Below are positions 19,682-27,035 of a stretch of DNA of 64,000 bases, piece after piece; the stretch's first letter is position 1; every line of letters begins with the position of its first letter. The notes under the pieces are model-generated. The model was not told where the DNA came from and did no database searches. It saw nothing but the letters and a program-made list of their open reading frames with translations. The translations under genes were made by a program, and so were the position numbers. Source of the DNA: an uncultured Rhodospirillales bacterium (GTDB taxonomy: Bacteria > Pseudomonadota > Alphaproteobacteria > Rhodospirillales > JABHCV01); NCBI GenBank assembly GCA_938092065.1, contig CALKND010000003.1, positions 1 to 64,000 of the forward strand, in the 5' to 3' direction.

Positions 19682-20083
19682 ATGACCCCCACATTTGATA
19701 AACTTTTTGAAACAACTGAAAATAATTTAGCTCTGTTAAAAGTTCTTGCTGAAAATAGTTTTGATTCAATATTAGTTACTGACGCAACGGTTAAGGGAAA
19801 GATTATCTATGCAAACAAATCTTTTGAGAAACTTACTGGACATCTCTCTTCTGAAGTTATTGGAAAAACCCCTCGTATCCTTCAGGGCAAGGCTACAGAT
19901 AAGAAAGTAATTGATCGCCTTACTAAGGCGCTCAAATCAGGAACTAAGTTTGAAGGAAAGGCCATCAACTATAAAAAGGATGGAACACCATTTATTATGT
20001 ATTGGAGGGTCCTTCCTATTAAAGTTGCAAAAAAGGTAAAATTATGGGTTGCCATCCAAAGAGAGGGGTCGGCGATTATATAA
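19682..20083 (+). CDS. Stand-alone PAS domain protein
   Basis: 133-residue protein that is almost entirely one PAS domain (SFDSILVTDATVKGKIIYANKSFEKLTG, EVIGKTPRILQGKATDKK, NYKKDGTPFIMYWRVLPI). The region equivalent to the LOV flavin-cysteine motif (NCRFLQ) reads TPRILQ, so it is not a photoactive LOV domain by the canonical chemistry. No output domain is attached, so it would have to work with a separate partner. The track ORF runs back through the tRNA. The ATG at 19682 with GAGAAA just upstream is the realistic start. The gene is A/T-rich, lysine-rich, and flanked by tRNA-Thr and a copy of the tRNA 3' half. Confidence 0.8.
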   Translation: MTPTFDKLFETTENNLALLKVLAENSFDSILVTDATVKGKIIYANKSFEKLTGHLSSEVIGKTPRILQGKATDKKVIDRLTKALKSGTKFEGKAINYKKDGTPFIMYWRVLPIKVAKKVKLWVAIQREGSAII

Positions 20084-20098
20084 TGAAAGTATCAAACA

Positions 20099-20140
20099 AA
20101 TGCTGGGGGTCAGGTGTTTGAATTACCTAGAGGTCAACAT
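20099..20140 (+). repeat. Displaced copy of tRNA-Thr 3' half (possible attachment-site remnant)
   Basis: AATGCTGGGGGTCAGGTG... repeats the intact tRNA sequence from the anticodon 3' stem to past the acceptor end (19610-19651), with three substitutions and two single-base indels. A tRNA gene followed downstream by a copy of its 3' half is the classic footprint of site-specific integration. No integrase gene is present between the two copies. Confidence 0.7.
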
Positions 20141-20332
20141 TTCTCTTCCCTTCTGGGGGTCTACAATTAAATCTACCAATTAAGGAAACTAGCCTTGCCC
20201 AGTTTTAGAGGGGGGGTACTTTTTCCAGAGACACCTTATTGAGTTTATAGATTAGACTATTGATTGCGTTCGCCTGCTAGCACAGTGGTTGTTCTAATTT
20301 ACACGGTAACAAACATTCATTATGCTGAAAAA

Positions 20333-20351
20333 GGCTATTTATAAAATAGCC
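20333..20351. terminator. Perfect 8-bp hairpin upstream of motA
   Basis: GGCTATTT-ATA-AAATAGCC. It is preceded on the plus strand by AAAAA, so on the minus strand a T5 tract follows it. On the plus strand it is followed by ATTACTTTTAAT. It could insulate motA from upstream transcription or lie in the motA leader. Low GC makes it a weak terminator. Confidence 0.45.
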
Positions 20352-20393
20352 ATTACTTTTAATAGTATTAAAAAAAGAAAAGATACTAAATAG

Positions 20394-21164
20394 ATGAACT
20401 TAGATTTTGCGACCCTCGCAGGGTTAATATTTGGGGTTACTATTGTAACTGTAGCTATTATCTCTGGATCTCCCTTGAATATTTTTCTCAATTTGCCAGG
20501 CTTTATGATTGTTGCAGGCGGTACTCTCGCAGCAACAATGATAAAATTTCCTATAACAGGTGTTTTTATTAGTCTTCCACTTGGGCTCAAAGCTGCATTT
20601 TCTAATGATAAAACTAAGGCTAGTGACTATATACGGCTAACTGTTAAATTAGTTAAGAAGGCAAGAAAAGCGGGATTGCAGTCACTCGAAAAAGAAAAAA
20701 TACCAAATGCTTTTTACAAGAAAGGCATACAACTCTGCGCTGATGGCAAAGATGCCGAATTCATTCGCAAAGTTTTAGTCGAAGAAATTCAGCAAGAGAT
20801 TAGACGTGAGCAAGTGGGCGCTAACGTGTTTAGGGCTATCGGTGACAGCGCACCTGCATTTGGAATGTTTGGCACTCTCGTTGGTTTGATTCAAATGTTA
20901 AGTAACATGACTGATCCTGCCACTATTGGGCCAGCGATGGCCGTTGCGATGCTAACCACGCTATACGGTGTCTTAATTTCGCAACTTCTAGCTTATCCAA
21001 TAAGCGAAAAACTGATCATGAAAATTGATCGCCAAAGATCCCTGAGTGAGCTAATTCTGGAATGTATAGTTCAAATTCAGCAACTTCAGAATCCTACTGC
21101 ACTTCAGGATATACTCGAGCCATATCTTCCTGGTAACCAGCGTAAAATAGAAGAGGTTAGGTAA
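20394..21164 (+). CDS. motA: Flagellar-type stator protein MotA/PomA
   Basis: 256-residue MotA/PomA family inner membrane protein, the ion-channel half of a flagellar stator. There are four hydrophobic segments (e.g. ATLAGLIFGVTIVTVAIIS, and GDSAPAFGMFGTLVGLIQML with the conserved proline/glycine region) and a cytoplasmic loop rich in charge (~70-145). Length and the N-terminal GLIFG segment are closer to PomA and short MotA than to the 290-residue E. coli type. It pairs with motB, with a 5-base gap. No other flagellar or chemotaxis gene is in the window. Composition is A/T-rich relative to neighbours. Confidence 0.92.
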   Translation: MNLDFATLAGLIFGVTIVTVAIISGSPLNIFLNLPGFMIVAGGTLAATMIKFPITGVFISLPLGLKAAFSNDKTKASDYIRLTVKLVKKARKAGLQSLEKEKIPNAFYKKGIQLCADGKDAEFIRKVLVEEIQQEIRREQVGANVFRAIGDSAPAFGMFGTLVGLIQMLSNMTDPATIGPAMAVAMLTTLYGVLISQLLAYPISEKLIMKIDRQRSLSELILECIVQIQQLQNPTALQDILEPYLPGNQRKIEEVR

Positions 21165-21169
21165 GTTAC

Positions 21170-21883
21170 TTGGAAGTTAAACAAACTAATGATGAAAAGT
21201 GGTTGGTCACGTTTGCCGATCTTATGTCTCTTCTTTTCGCATTATTTGTATTGATTAACTCATTTTCTGAAGTCGATGCTGATTCCTTCAAAAAGAATGC
21301 AGGCCCAATGTCTCAAGCGTTCAACGGGTCTGTAAAAGAAAGTGATATTACCTACACGGGGAAAAAGAAAAAGCCAAAAGTAGTTGAAAAAGAGATAGAA
21401 CTCACAAAACTAAACATTAAAAATAAAGCACCTACTGATCCTTATCTCCTTTTAGTTGAGCAAACAAAACTTTTAAAAATATTAAAAGTTAAACTTAAGA
21501 GTGAGATCAAAACCAAAAAATGGATTGTTGCTGTGAGAGATGGAAGCATTTTTATTAGCATGCCGGGCGATACAGTTTTTTTATCTGGCAGCGCACAATT
21601 AACCAATGCAGTAAAAAAATCATTAGACCGCATGATTCTGGTCTTTTCTCAGGCAAGAGGCTCAATCGAAATTATAGGGCATACTGATGACGTTCCGATA
21701 GCCACTTCAAGGTTTCCATCAAACTGGGTCCTGTCTTCAGCACGAGCAAGCTCAGTGGCAACCTATTTGCTCTCAAAGTCACGAATTAAAAAATCCAGAA
21801 TGAGTGTAGTAGGTAGGGCAGACACTCAACCAGTAAGCAAAAATAAAGAAGAAAATAGAAGAATAGAAATAAAAGTAATGTAA
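21170..21883 (+). CDS. motB: Flagellar-type stator protein MotB/PomB
   Basis: 237-residue stator B subunit. The N-terminal membrane helix contains the proton/sodium-binding aspartate in LVTFADLMSLLFALFVLIN. A lysine-rich linker follows, then a C-terminal OmpA-like peptidoglycan-binding domain (EIIGHTDDVPIATSRFPSN, LSSARASSVATYLL). It is shorter than many MotB/PomB proteins, mainly in the linker. Start TTG 21170 is the only reasonable one in frame before the helix. Ion specificity cannot be decided from sequence here. The stop codon lies inside a 10-bp inverted repeat. Confidence 0.9.
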   Translation: MEVKQTNDEKWLVTFADLMSLLFALFVLINSFSEVDADSFKKNAGPMSQAFNGSVKESDITYTGKKKKPKVVEKEIELTKLNIKNKAPTDPYLLLVEQTKLLKILKVKLKSEIKTKKWIVAVRDGSIFISMPGDTVFLSGSAQLTNAVKKSLDRMILVFSQARGSIEIIGHTDDVPIATSRFPSNWVLSSARASSVATYLLSKSRIKKSRMSVVGRADTQPVSKNKEENRRIEIKVM

Positions 21884-21897
21884 CTTCTACTTTTATT
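21868..21897. terminator. 10-bp AT-rich inverted repeat at the motB stop, between convergent genes
   Basis: AATAAAAGTA and TACTTTTATT are perfect reverse complements separated by 10 bases, overlapping the end of motB. A long T-rich run follows near 21924-21937, ahead of the convergent LysR gene. It is a plausible bidirectional transcript end, although the stem is almost all A-T. Confidence 0.4.
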
Positions 21898-21935
21898 GAT
21901 GATCTATTGGCTCTCTGTTGATCTTTTTTTTCTTT

Positions 21936-22853
21936 TTAAGAAGCCTCCAGGCACTTATCCCAATACGGTTCACCACTGTAACTCTCAACGAGAAAATCGA
22001 TAAAGGCACGGACCCGCTTAGAGAGATGTCGTGTTTGTGGATAGATTGCGTATGCGTTTAACGTTGGTAGGGTGAATTTTGGCATAACATGGACCAAGCG
22101 GCCTTTTTCAATTTCTTGCCATGCCACAAACGTTGGCAAGACGACAATCCCAAACCCAGCAACCGCAGCTTCACAGAGATAATCACCATTATTCGCGCTT
22201 ATTTTAGTTGGGAGATTGATGCGTATTTCTTTTGCACCTGGTTCAGTGAAGGCCCAGAACGAAGTGGGTGAGTTATCGTAATGGAGAATATCATGTGTTT
22301 TTAGATCCTTGGGCGTTTTAGGGTGACTAGCACGCCTTAGGTAGTCTGGGCTTGCACACAAAACCCGCTTAATAGTGGTTAGTTTACGAGCTATGTAATT
22401 TGAATCTTTCAATTCGGCAATTCGGATAGCAAGGTCGAAGCCTTCCTCGATCAGGTCGATTTGCCGATCTGCAAAATCAAGGTGAATGGTAATATCAGGG
22501 TGTTCTTTGGCGAAGGTGTTTATAACCGGGGTTAGGTGAAGTAAACCGAACGATAAAGGCACAGCGACCTTTAAGCCACCCTCTAATGCAGACTTGCTAT
22601 TTGATGTCGTGTTATTCAGCTCATTTACGTCATCAAGGATTTGAAGTGCGTGCTGATAGTAAATCTGCCCAATCTCAGTCAAGTTGGATTTTCGGGTGGT
22701 TCGGCTAAGAAGTTGTACGCCTAGCCTTCCCTCGAGATCGACTAAGCGGCGACTTACAGCGGATTTTGCCACACTTAATTGATCAGCAGCACGACTAATG
22801 CTGCCAGCTTCAATAATGCGTACGAACGTGCTCATGTCCTCGAATTGCCCCAT
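21936..22853 (-). CDS. LysR-type transcriptional regulator (YhaJ-like by context)
   Basis: 305-residue LysR regulator. The N-terminal winged helix-turn-helix is in SISRAADQLSVAKSAVSRRLVDLEGRLGVQLL, and the rest is a periplasmic-binding-like effector domain ending in VRAFIDFLVE. It is divergent from a cluster encoding DoxX, CDGSH, pirin and a glutathionyl-hydroquinone reductase. In E. coli YhaJ (LysR) is associated with the pirin yhaK, the DoxX gene yqjF and yqjG, so a similar response to quinone-like or electrophilic compounds is inferred. The ATG has GGAGA 8 bases upstream. A perfect palindrome lies in the divergent promoter region. Confidence 0.92.
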   Translation of the reverse strand: MGQFEDMSTFVRIIEAGSISRAADQLSVAKSAVSRRLVDLEGRLGVQLLSRTTRKSNLTEIGQIYYQHALQILDDVNELNNTTSNSKSALEGGLKVAVPLSFGLLHLTPVINTFAKEHPDITIHLDFADRQIDLIEEGFDLAIRIAELKDSNYIARKLTTIKRVLCASPDYLRRASHPKTPKDLKTHDILHYDNSPTSFWAFTEPGAKEIRINLPTKISANNGDYLCEAAVAGFGIVVLPTFVAWQEIEKGRLVHVMPKFTLPTLNAYAIYPQTRHLSKRVRAFIDFLVESYSGEPYWDKCLEAS

Positions 22854-22954
22854 CTAATATTCTCCAAATTAGAACAAACAATTGCAATAGTTACTGTTTA
22901 TCCTGAAAATCACAACTCTTATTATATGATCAATTGTTTTACAAACTATACATT

Positions 22955-22969
22955 TATGCATTGTGCATA
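22955..22969. promoter_or_regulatory. Candidate LysR operator palindrome
   Basis: TATGCA-TTG-TGCATA is a perfect 6-bp inverted repeat with a 3-base centre, in the 147-base region between the divergent LysR gene and the doxX-like gene, about 30 bases upstream of the latter's start. LysR proteins bind such dyads in divergent promoters. Assignment to this regulator is inference from position. Confidence 0.5.
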
Positions 22970-23000
22970 GTGTCTTGGCTCCAGATACAAGGAAGAAATG

Positions 23001-23413
23001 ATGTCCAATATTCAAATATTTTCAGCCCCACTAGGCCGTTTTTTTATTTCCACCATTTTTGTTATGGCGGGCTTGAACAAAATTTCTGAATACGAAGGCA
23101 CTTCTGGATATATGGACACTATGGGCGTTCCCAGCGGGTTCCTGCCTTGGTGATTATTCTCGAGGTAATCGGTGGGCTTGCTATTATTACAGGATGGAAG
23201 ACACGCTCTGTAGCCTTTATTCTTGCGGGATTTAGTATCCTATCTGCCCTTATTTTTCACGCAGACTTCACAGATCAAAATATGATGATCATGTTTATGA
23301 AGAATATTGCCATCGCTGGTGGTTTTCTGTTTTTAGTAGCACATGGCTCAGGCGCTTATGCCTTAGACAGCCTCACCATAAATAAACGCAAAAATTTGTC
23401 CGTAGTCGATTAA
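23001..23413 (+). pseudogene. DoxX/YqjF-like membrane protein gene with a one-base frameshift
   Basis: Reading from ATG 23001 (AAGGA 7 bases upstream) gives MSNIQIFSAPLGRFFIS...GVPSGFLP and then a TGA at 23151. The -1 frame continues from there as LVIILEVIGGLAIITGWKTRS... to 23413. Joined, they form a typical 137-residue DoxX family protein with four membrane helices. Restoring one T in CCTTGG (CCT TTG GTG ATT) makes the frame continuous. The call is therefore a recent frameshift, a sequencing error, or conceivably programmed slippage. It is the first gene of the cluster facing the LysR regulator. Confidence 0.8.
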
Positions 23414-23481
23414 TTTATAAGTTCGGAACACTAGTTTATGAAGTTGTAAGTGTTAAAAAAGTAAATATTATGAGAGAGATT

Positions 23482-23601
23482 ATGAGTGGCTGGCAAAATG
23501 AACCCTTCATTTTGAACATGAAAGCCCCAGACAACAAAGCAGTTTGTACGTGTGGGTTGTCAAAAAATAGACCTTACTGTGATGGCTCTCACCAAGTTTA
23601 A
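23482..23601 (+). CDS. Minimal CDGSH iron-sulfur domain protein
   Basis: A 39-residue gene missing from the ORF track: [18 protein letters not shown]... ending [18 protein letters not shown]. The C-x-C-x(n)-C-x3-H arrangement with the literal CDGSH motif is that of mitoNEET-type [2Fe-2S] domains. Here it is reduced to about the shortest length able to carry the motif. The second ATG (23482) is preferred because GAGAGA lies just upstream. An in-frame ATG at 23470 would add four residues. It is located between the DoxX and pirin genes, so a redox role in the same response is inferred. Confidence 0.8.
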   Translation: MSGWQNEPFILNMKAPDNKAVCTCGLSKNRPYCDGSHQV

Positions 23602-23648
23602 CGTCGTATCCGGCCTGTCACGCCGATAGTTCACTTGAGGAAAGATTG

Positions 23649-24521
23649 ATGAACGCTTCTAATCAAAATTCACCGGGATATAATAAATTTATAGAGTTAG
23701 CTCAACTGACTTCTGGCATCCCAGCGTCCGATGGAGACGGTGTGCGGCTCACGCGCATCATTGGGTCGCCTGAGATTGATATGTTAGACCCATTCCTTCT
23801 TTTAGACGCATTCGAATCTGATAGGCCGGATGATTACATCGGCGGTTTTCCAGAACACCCACACAGAGGTTTTGAAACCGTGACCTATCTCTTGGCTGGA
23901 CGCATGCGTCACAAGGACAATAAAGGGCATGAGGGTGTGATTGAGCCTGGTGGTGTTCAATGGATGACGGCGGGACGTGGAATTATTCATTCCGAAATGC
24001 CAGAGCAGGAAGATGGACTTTTGCGGGGTTTCCAGCTGTGGATCAACTTACCTGCTGCTGAAAAAATGACGGCACCTGTATATCAAGAGTTTGCCGCCTC
24101 AGTCATACCCAATGAAAGGCTAGAAAACGGTGGCAATATCAAGGTAATCGCCGGTCGTACAGACAGCGGAACTGAAGGACCAGTTAAAAATGATTATACT
24201 GTTCCTTTTTTTCTCGATATTCAACTCGAACCAGGTGAAACCTTTCACCAGCATATCCCTTATTCACACGCTGGTTTCCTATACGTTGTTATGGGCGGTG
24301 TTCGGGTTGGTCAAACGAAGGCGATCTTGAATAGTCGATCCCTTGGCGTTTTGGGTGATGGAGAAAAACTTCATCTGTCATCAGGAGCTGAAGTAAGTAG
24401 GGTCTTGATGGTTGCCGGGAAACGCCTGAACGAACCGGTGGCGCGGGGAGGACCCTTTGTTATGAACACAAAACAAGAGGTCAAGAAGGCCTTCCAAGAT
24501 TATCAAGAAGGGCAATTTTAG
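23649..24521 (+). CDS. Pirin family protein (YhaK/YhhW-like)
   Basis: 290-residue bicupin of the pirin family. Metal ligands are expected in FPEHPHRGFETVTYLL (two histidines) and GRGIIHSEMPE (His and Glu), all present. The C-terminal Pirin_C domain follows (PGETFHQHIPYSHAGFLYVV). Bacterial pirins of this kind can have quercetin 2,3-dioxygenase activity or act as redox sensors. Which applies is unknown. Start ATG 23649 has GAGG 8 bases upstream. The track's TTG 23646 is less likely. It is followed after 9 bases by the glutathionyl-hydroquinone reductase gene. Confidence 0.93.
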   Translation: MNASNQNSPGYNKFIELAQLTSGIPASDGDGVRLTRIIGSPEIDMLDPFLLLDAFESDRPDDYIGGFPEHPHRGFETVTYLLAGRMRHKDNKGHEGVIEPGGVQWMTAGRGIIHSEMPEQEDGLLRGFQLWINLPAAEKMTAPVYQEFAASVIPNERLENGGNIKVIAGRTDSGTEGPVKNDYTVPFFLDIQLEPGETFHQHIPYSHAGFLYVVMGGVRVGQTKAILNSRSLGVLGDGEKLHLSSGAEVSRVLMVAGKRLNEPVARGGPFVMNTKQEVKKAFQDYQEGQF

Positions 24522-24530
24522 GATTTGATC

Positions 24531-25508
24531 ATGGGACTTCTGCAAAACGGAAAATGGGTTGACCAATGGTACGACACCAAATCGTCAAAGGGGCGGTTTG
24601 TGCGAAAGGACTCACATTTTCGTAATTGGGTCACTGCTGATGGTTCACCCGGTGTGACCGGAACAGGTGGATTTAAAGCTGAATCAGGGCGTTATCATCT
24701 TTATGTATCCTATGCGTGCCCGTGGGCGCATCGTACCTTGATCTTTCGCGCACTCAAAGGCCTTGAAGAAATGATCTCATTGTCTGTGGTTGATTGGTAC
24801 ATGGGTGCAGATGGGTGGACCTTTAACGATTCAGACGGTGTCGTTCAAGATACAGTTAATGGTGCCAACTTTTTGCATCAGGTTTATACAAAGGCAGATC
24901 CAAATTATAATGGTCGGGTAACTGTACCAGTATTGTGGGATAAAAAAACAAACACAATAGTTTCAAATGAATCTTCAGAGATCATTCGTATGTTCAATAC
25001 GGCTTTTGACGAAGTGGGTGCCAAGCCGGGCGACTTTTACCCAAAAAAACACAACACTGAAATTGATGCGTTGAATGATTTCGTCTATGATAGCGTTAAT
25101 AACGGTGTTTATAAGGCGGGTTTTGCAACCACTCAGGAAGCATACGAAGAAGCCGTCTTGCACTTGTTTGAAACATTGAATTTATTGGAGGACCGATTAA
25201 GAACCCAGCGTTATCTGTTAGGCTCGAGCATAACGGAGGCAGACTGGCGTTTGTTTACTACCTTAGTTCGATTCGATCCAGTTTATGTGGGTCACTTCAA
25301 ATGCAATCTTAAGCGCCTCGCTGATTATCCAAACCTTTCGGGTTACATCCGTGATCTCTATCAATGTCCGGGCATTGCGGCGACGGTGCGCATGGATCAT
25401 ATCAAGAACCATTATTATGTAAGCCATACATTAATCAATCCTACGGGGATTGTATCTAAAGGGCCAGAAATTGATTATTCTGCCCCCCACGATCGCTATA
25501 GAAAATAA
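24531..25508 (+). CDS. yqjG: Glutathionyl-hydroquinone reductase (YqjG/EcmB family)
   Basis: 325-residue Xi-class glutathione transferase that reduces glutathionyl-hydroquinones. The catalytic cysteine is in YVSYACPWAHRTL. The C-terminal helical GST domain includes LEDRLRTQRYLLGSSITEADWRLFTTLVRFD, a hallmark of the family. The start is ATG 24531, 9 bases after the pirin stop, with AGGA at 7 bases. The track's 24525 start is two codons upstream. Together with pirin, DoxX and the LysR gene this reproduces the E. coli yhaJ/yhaK/yqjF/yqjG set in one locus. Confidence 0.94.
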   Translation: MGLLQNGKWVDQWYDTKSSKGRFVRKDSHFRNWVTADGSPGVTGTGGFKAESGRYHLYVSYACPWAHRTLIFRALKGLEEMISLSVVDWYMGADGWTFNDSDGVVQDTVNGANFLHQVYTKADPNYNGRVTVPVLWDKKTNTIVSNESSEIIRMFNTAFDEVGAKPGDFYPKKHNTEIDALNDFVYDSVNNGVYKAGFATTQEAYEEAVLHLFETLNLLEDRLRTQRYLLGSSITEADWRLFTTLVRFDPVYVGHFKCNLKRLADYPNLSGYIRDLYQCPGIAATVRMDHIKNHYYVSHTLINPTGIVSKGPEIDYSAPHDRYRK

Positions 25509-25715
25509 GTCTCTAGCCAAACATTGACGAACCTCTGGAACGGTAAAACATTGCCCGTTTCGGAATGGTTCTGACAAACACACGAATCTAATCCACACGC
25601 TTTGACTGAGGATAGAAATGGTGAAGCTTATTTAGGCTATTGCAGATTTTTGCAAATGCACCATTCTGTGATGGCACGCAGATAAAGTATGGGCGTATTT
25701 TTTAGGAGTAACGTT

Positions 25716-26762
25716 TTGTCAAAAACTGTCATACTTACCGGCATATCAGGCTATATCGGGTTACATTGTGCAAAGGAGTTGCTGGACGCCGGATTTAATG
25801 TTCGAGGAACTATTCGTGACCCTAAAAAAGAGTCAATTGTACGCAATGCGCTGGCACTCAGCGAGAAAAAAGTAAAACATCTTACCTTTGTGGTGCTTGA
25901 TCTGACATCAGATCATGGCTGGGACGAGGCTGTGCAAGGCTGCGATTACGTTATGCATGTCGCCTCGCCATTCAGAATTGCGAATCCAAAAATTGAAAGT
26001 GAAATGATAGAACCCGCCGTTGAAGGAACTGAACGTGTTTTACGTGCAGCGCAACAGGCTAATGTTAGACGTATTGTTATCACAGGTTCGATTGTTTCGA
26101 TGATGGCAAGCTTGAGGCAAGGTCGGTTCGGTCCAGACGATTGGACGGATGTCACATACCCGGATTTAAGCACGTATGTTAAAAGTAAAACATTGGCTGA
26201 AAAAATGGCGTGGAATTGGGTTGAAAGCAATAATAAATCTCACAACTCTGACGAGATTTTGCCAGAATTAGTTGTAATTGCTCCGGGGGCTGTATTTGGC
26301 CCCCCCTTGGGAAGAAATATATCTTGCGAGTCTCTCATTTTGTTGACGAAAATGCTTAACGGCAAAATACCAATGGTTCCAGATTTTGCTTTTCCTATGG
26401 TTGATGTTCGGGATGTAGCAAAACTACATGTTAAGGCATTGACTTTGGATGAGGCTGCAGGCGAGCGTTTTATTGTGGCAGGAGAAGACCCGATAAGTTT
26501 TTCTGATGTTGCAGAAATTCTCCTCAATGCCGGCTACAAGGGCCCTAGCAACAAAAAAGCCCCAGGTTGGGTGATCAGATTTATGGGGCTTTTTGATCGA
26601 GAAGCTAAGGGGATGGCCGGTTTTCTTGGTATGCATCTAAGTGCAGATAACTCAAAAACCCGAGATATGTTTGGTTGGACCCCATTGCCTTTTGGGCAGT
26701 CGGTTTTGGAGTCGGCTCGTGCAATAAAAACACACGAGAAAAGTCAATTGTTAGAGTTATGA
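25716..26762 (+). CDS. NAD(P)-dependent epimerase / dihydroflavonol-4-reductase-like extended SDR
   Basis: 348-residue extended short-chain dehydrogenase. The nucleotide-binding glycine motif is TGISGYIGLH, the catalytic Tyr-Lys is in YVKSKTLAEK, and MHVASPF is typical of dihydroflavonol reductase and cinnamoyl-CoA reductase relatives. It probably reduces a carbonyl compound. The substrate is unknown. I chose TTG 25716 because AGGAG sits 7 bases upstream and the protein then begins MSKTVILTG as in relatives. The track uses ATG 25689. The gene is separated by about 200 bases from yqjG but could belong to the same stress response. Confidence 0.87.
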   Translation: MSKTVILTGISGYIGLHCAKELLDAGFNVRGTIRDPKKESIVRNALALSEKKVKHLTFVVLDLTSDHGWDEAVQGCDYVMHVASPFRIANPKIESEMIEPAVEGTERVLRAAQQANVRRIVITGSIVSMMASLRQGRFGPDDWTDVTYPDLSTYVKSKTLAEKMAWNWVESNNKSHNSDEILPELVVIAPGAVFGPPLGRNISCESLILLTKMLNGKIPMVPDFAFPMVDVRDVAKLHVKALTLDEAAGERFIVAGEDPISFSDVAEILLNAGYKGPSNKKAPGWVIRFMGLFDREAKGMAGFLGMHLSADNSKTRDMFGWTPLPFGQSVLESARAIKTHEKSQLLEL

Positions 26763-26795
26763 AAACACGAAGAAATTAAAGGTGTGCCGAAATAA

Positions 26796-26825
26796 CAAAG
26801 CCCCTAGGCAAACCTTGGGGCTTTG
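26796..26825 (-). terminator. Strong hairpin terminator 3' of tRNA-Ala
   Basis: CAAAGCCCCTAGG and CCTTGGGGCTTTG pair over 13 positions (one mismatch) with a 4-base loop, directly after the encoded CCA of tRNA-Ala. On the minus strand TTATTT follows. It may also stop transcription coming from the convergent SDR gene. Confidence 0.75.
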
Positions 26826-26826
26826 T

Positions 26827-26902
26827 TGGTGGAGCCGAGGGGAATCGAACCCCTGACCTCAACACTGCCAGTGTTGCGCTCTCCCAACTGAGCTACGGCC
26901 CC
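26827..26902 (-). tRNA. tRNA-Ala (anticodon GGC)
   Basis: On the minus strand GGGGCCG pairs with CGGCTCC (one G-U), the anticodon stem is CAACA/TGTTG with loop CTGGCAG (anticodon GGC), and the T loop is GGTTCGATTCC-like. Discriminator is A and CCA is encoded. It lies next to the TIGR02300 gene and aroA, a common alphaproteobacterial arrangement. Confidence 0.96.
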
Positions 26903-27035
26903 GCATTTTATAAAACAATGCACCACTTGGGGTGGTGCAAGTGACGGATACATACGGGTGCTGGCACATCAAGGCAAGGGAAAAATAGATAAACCCGTTG
27001 ATGGAAAATTCCTAACAGTCGCCTGCATTCTTTAC

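Larger units (their letters stand above)
20084..20393. other. 310-base gap between PAS gene and motA
   Basis: Contains the tRNA 3'-half repeat (20099-20140), a run of seven G, and the hairpin at 20333-20351. No ORF of note. A stretch around 20273-20305 looks faintly tRNA-like but does not fold. Confidence 0.5.

Noticed and set aside
20273-20305. tRNA-like stretch TGCTAGCACAGTGG...TTTACACGG
   Set aside because: Resembles a D-arm and a Val-type anticodon loop by eye, but no acceptor, anticodon or T stems can be paired.
20394-21883. Possible Zorya-type defence module (ZorAB are MotA/MotB-like)
   Set aside because: Both proteins have ordinary stator lengths and the ZorA-like long tail is absent; no ZorC, ZorD or ZorE helicase or nuclease lies nearby.
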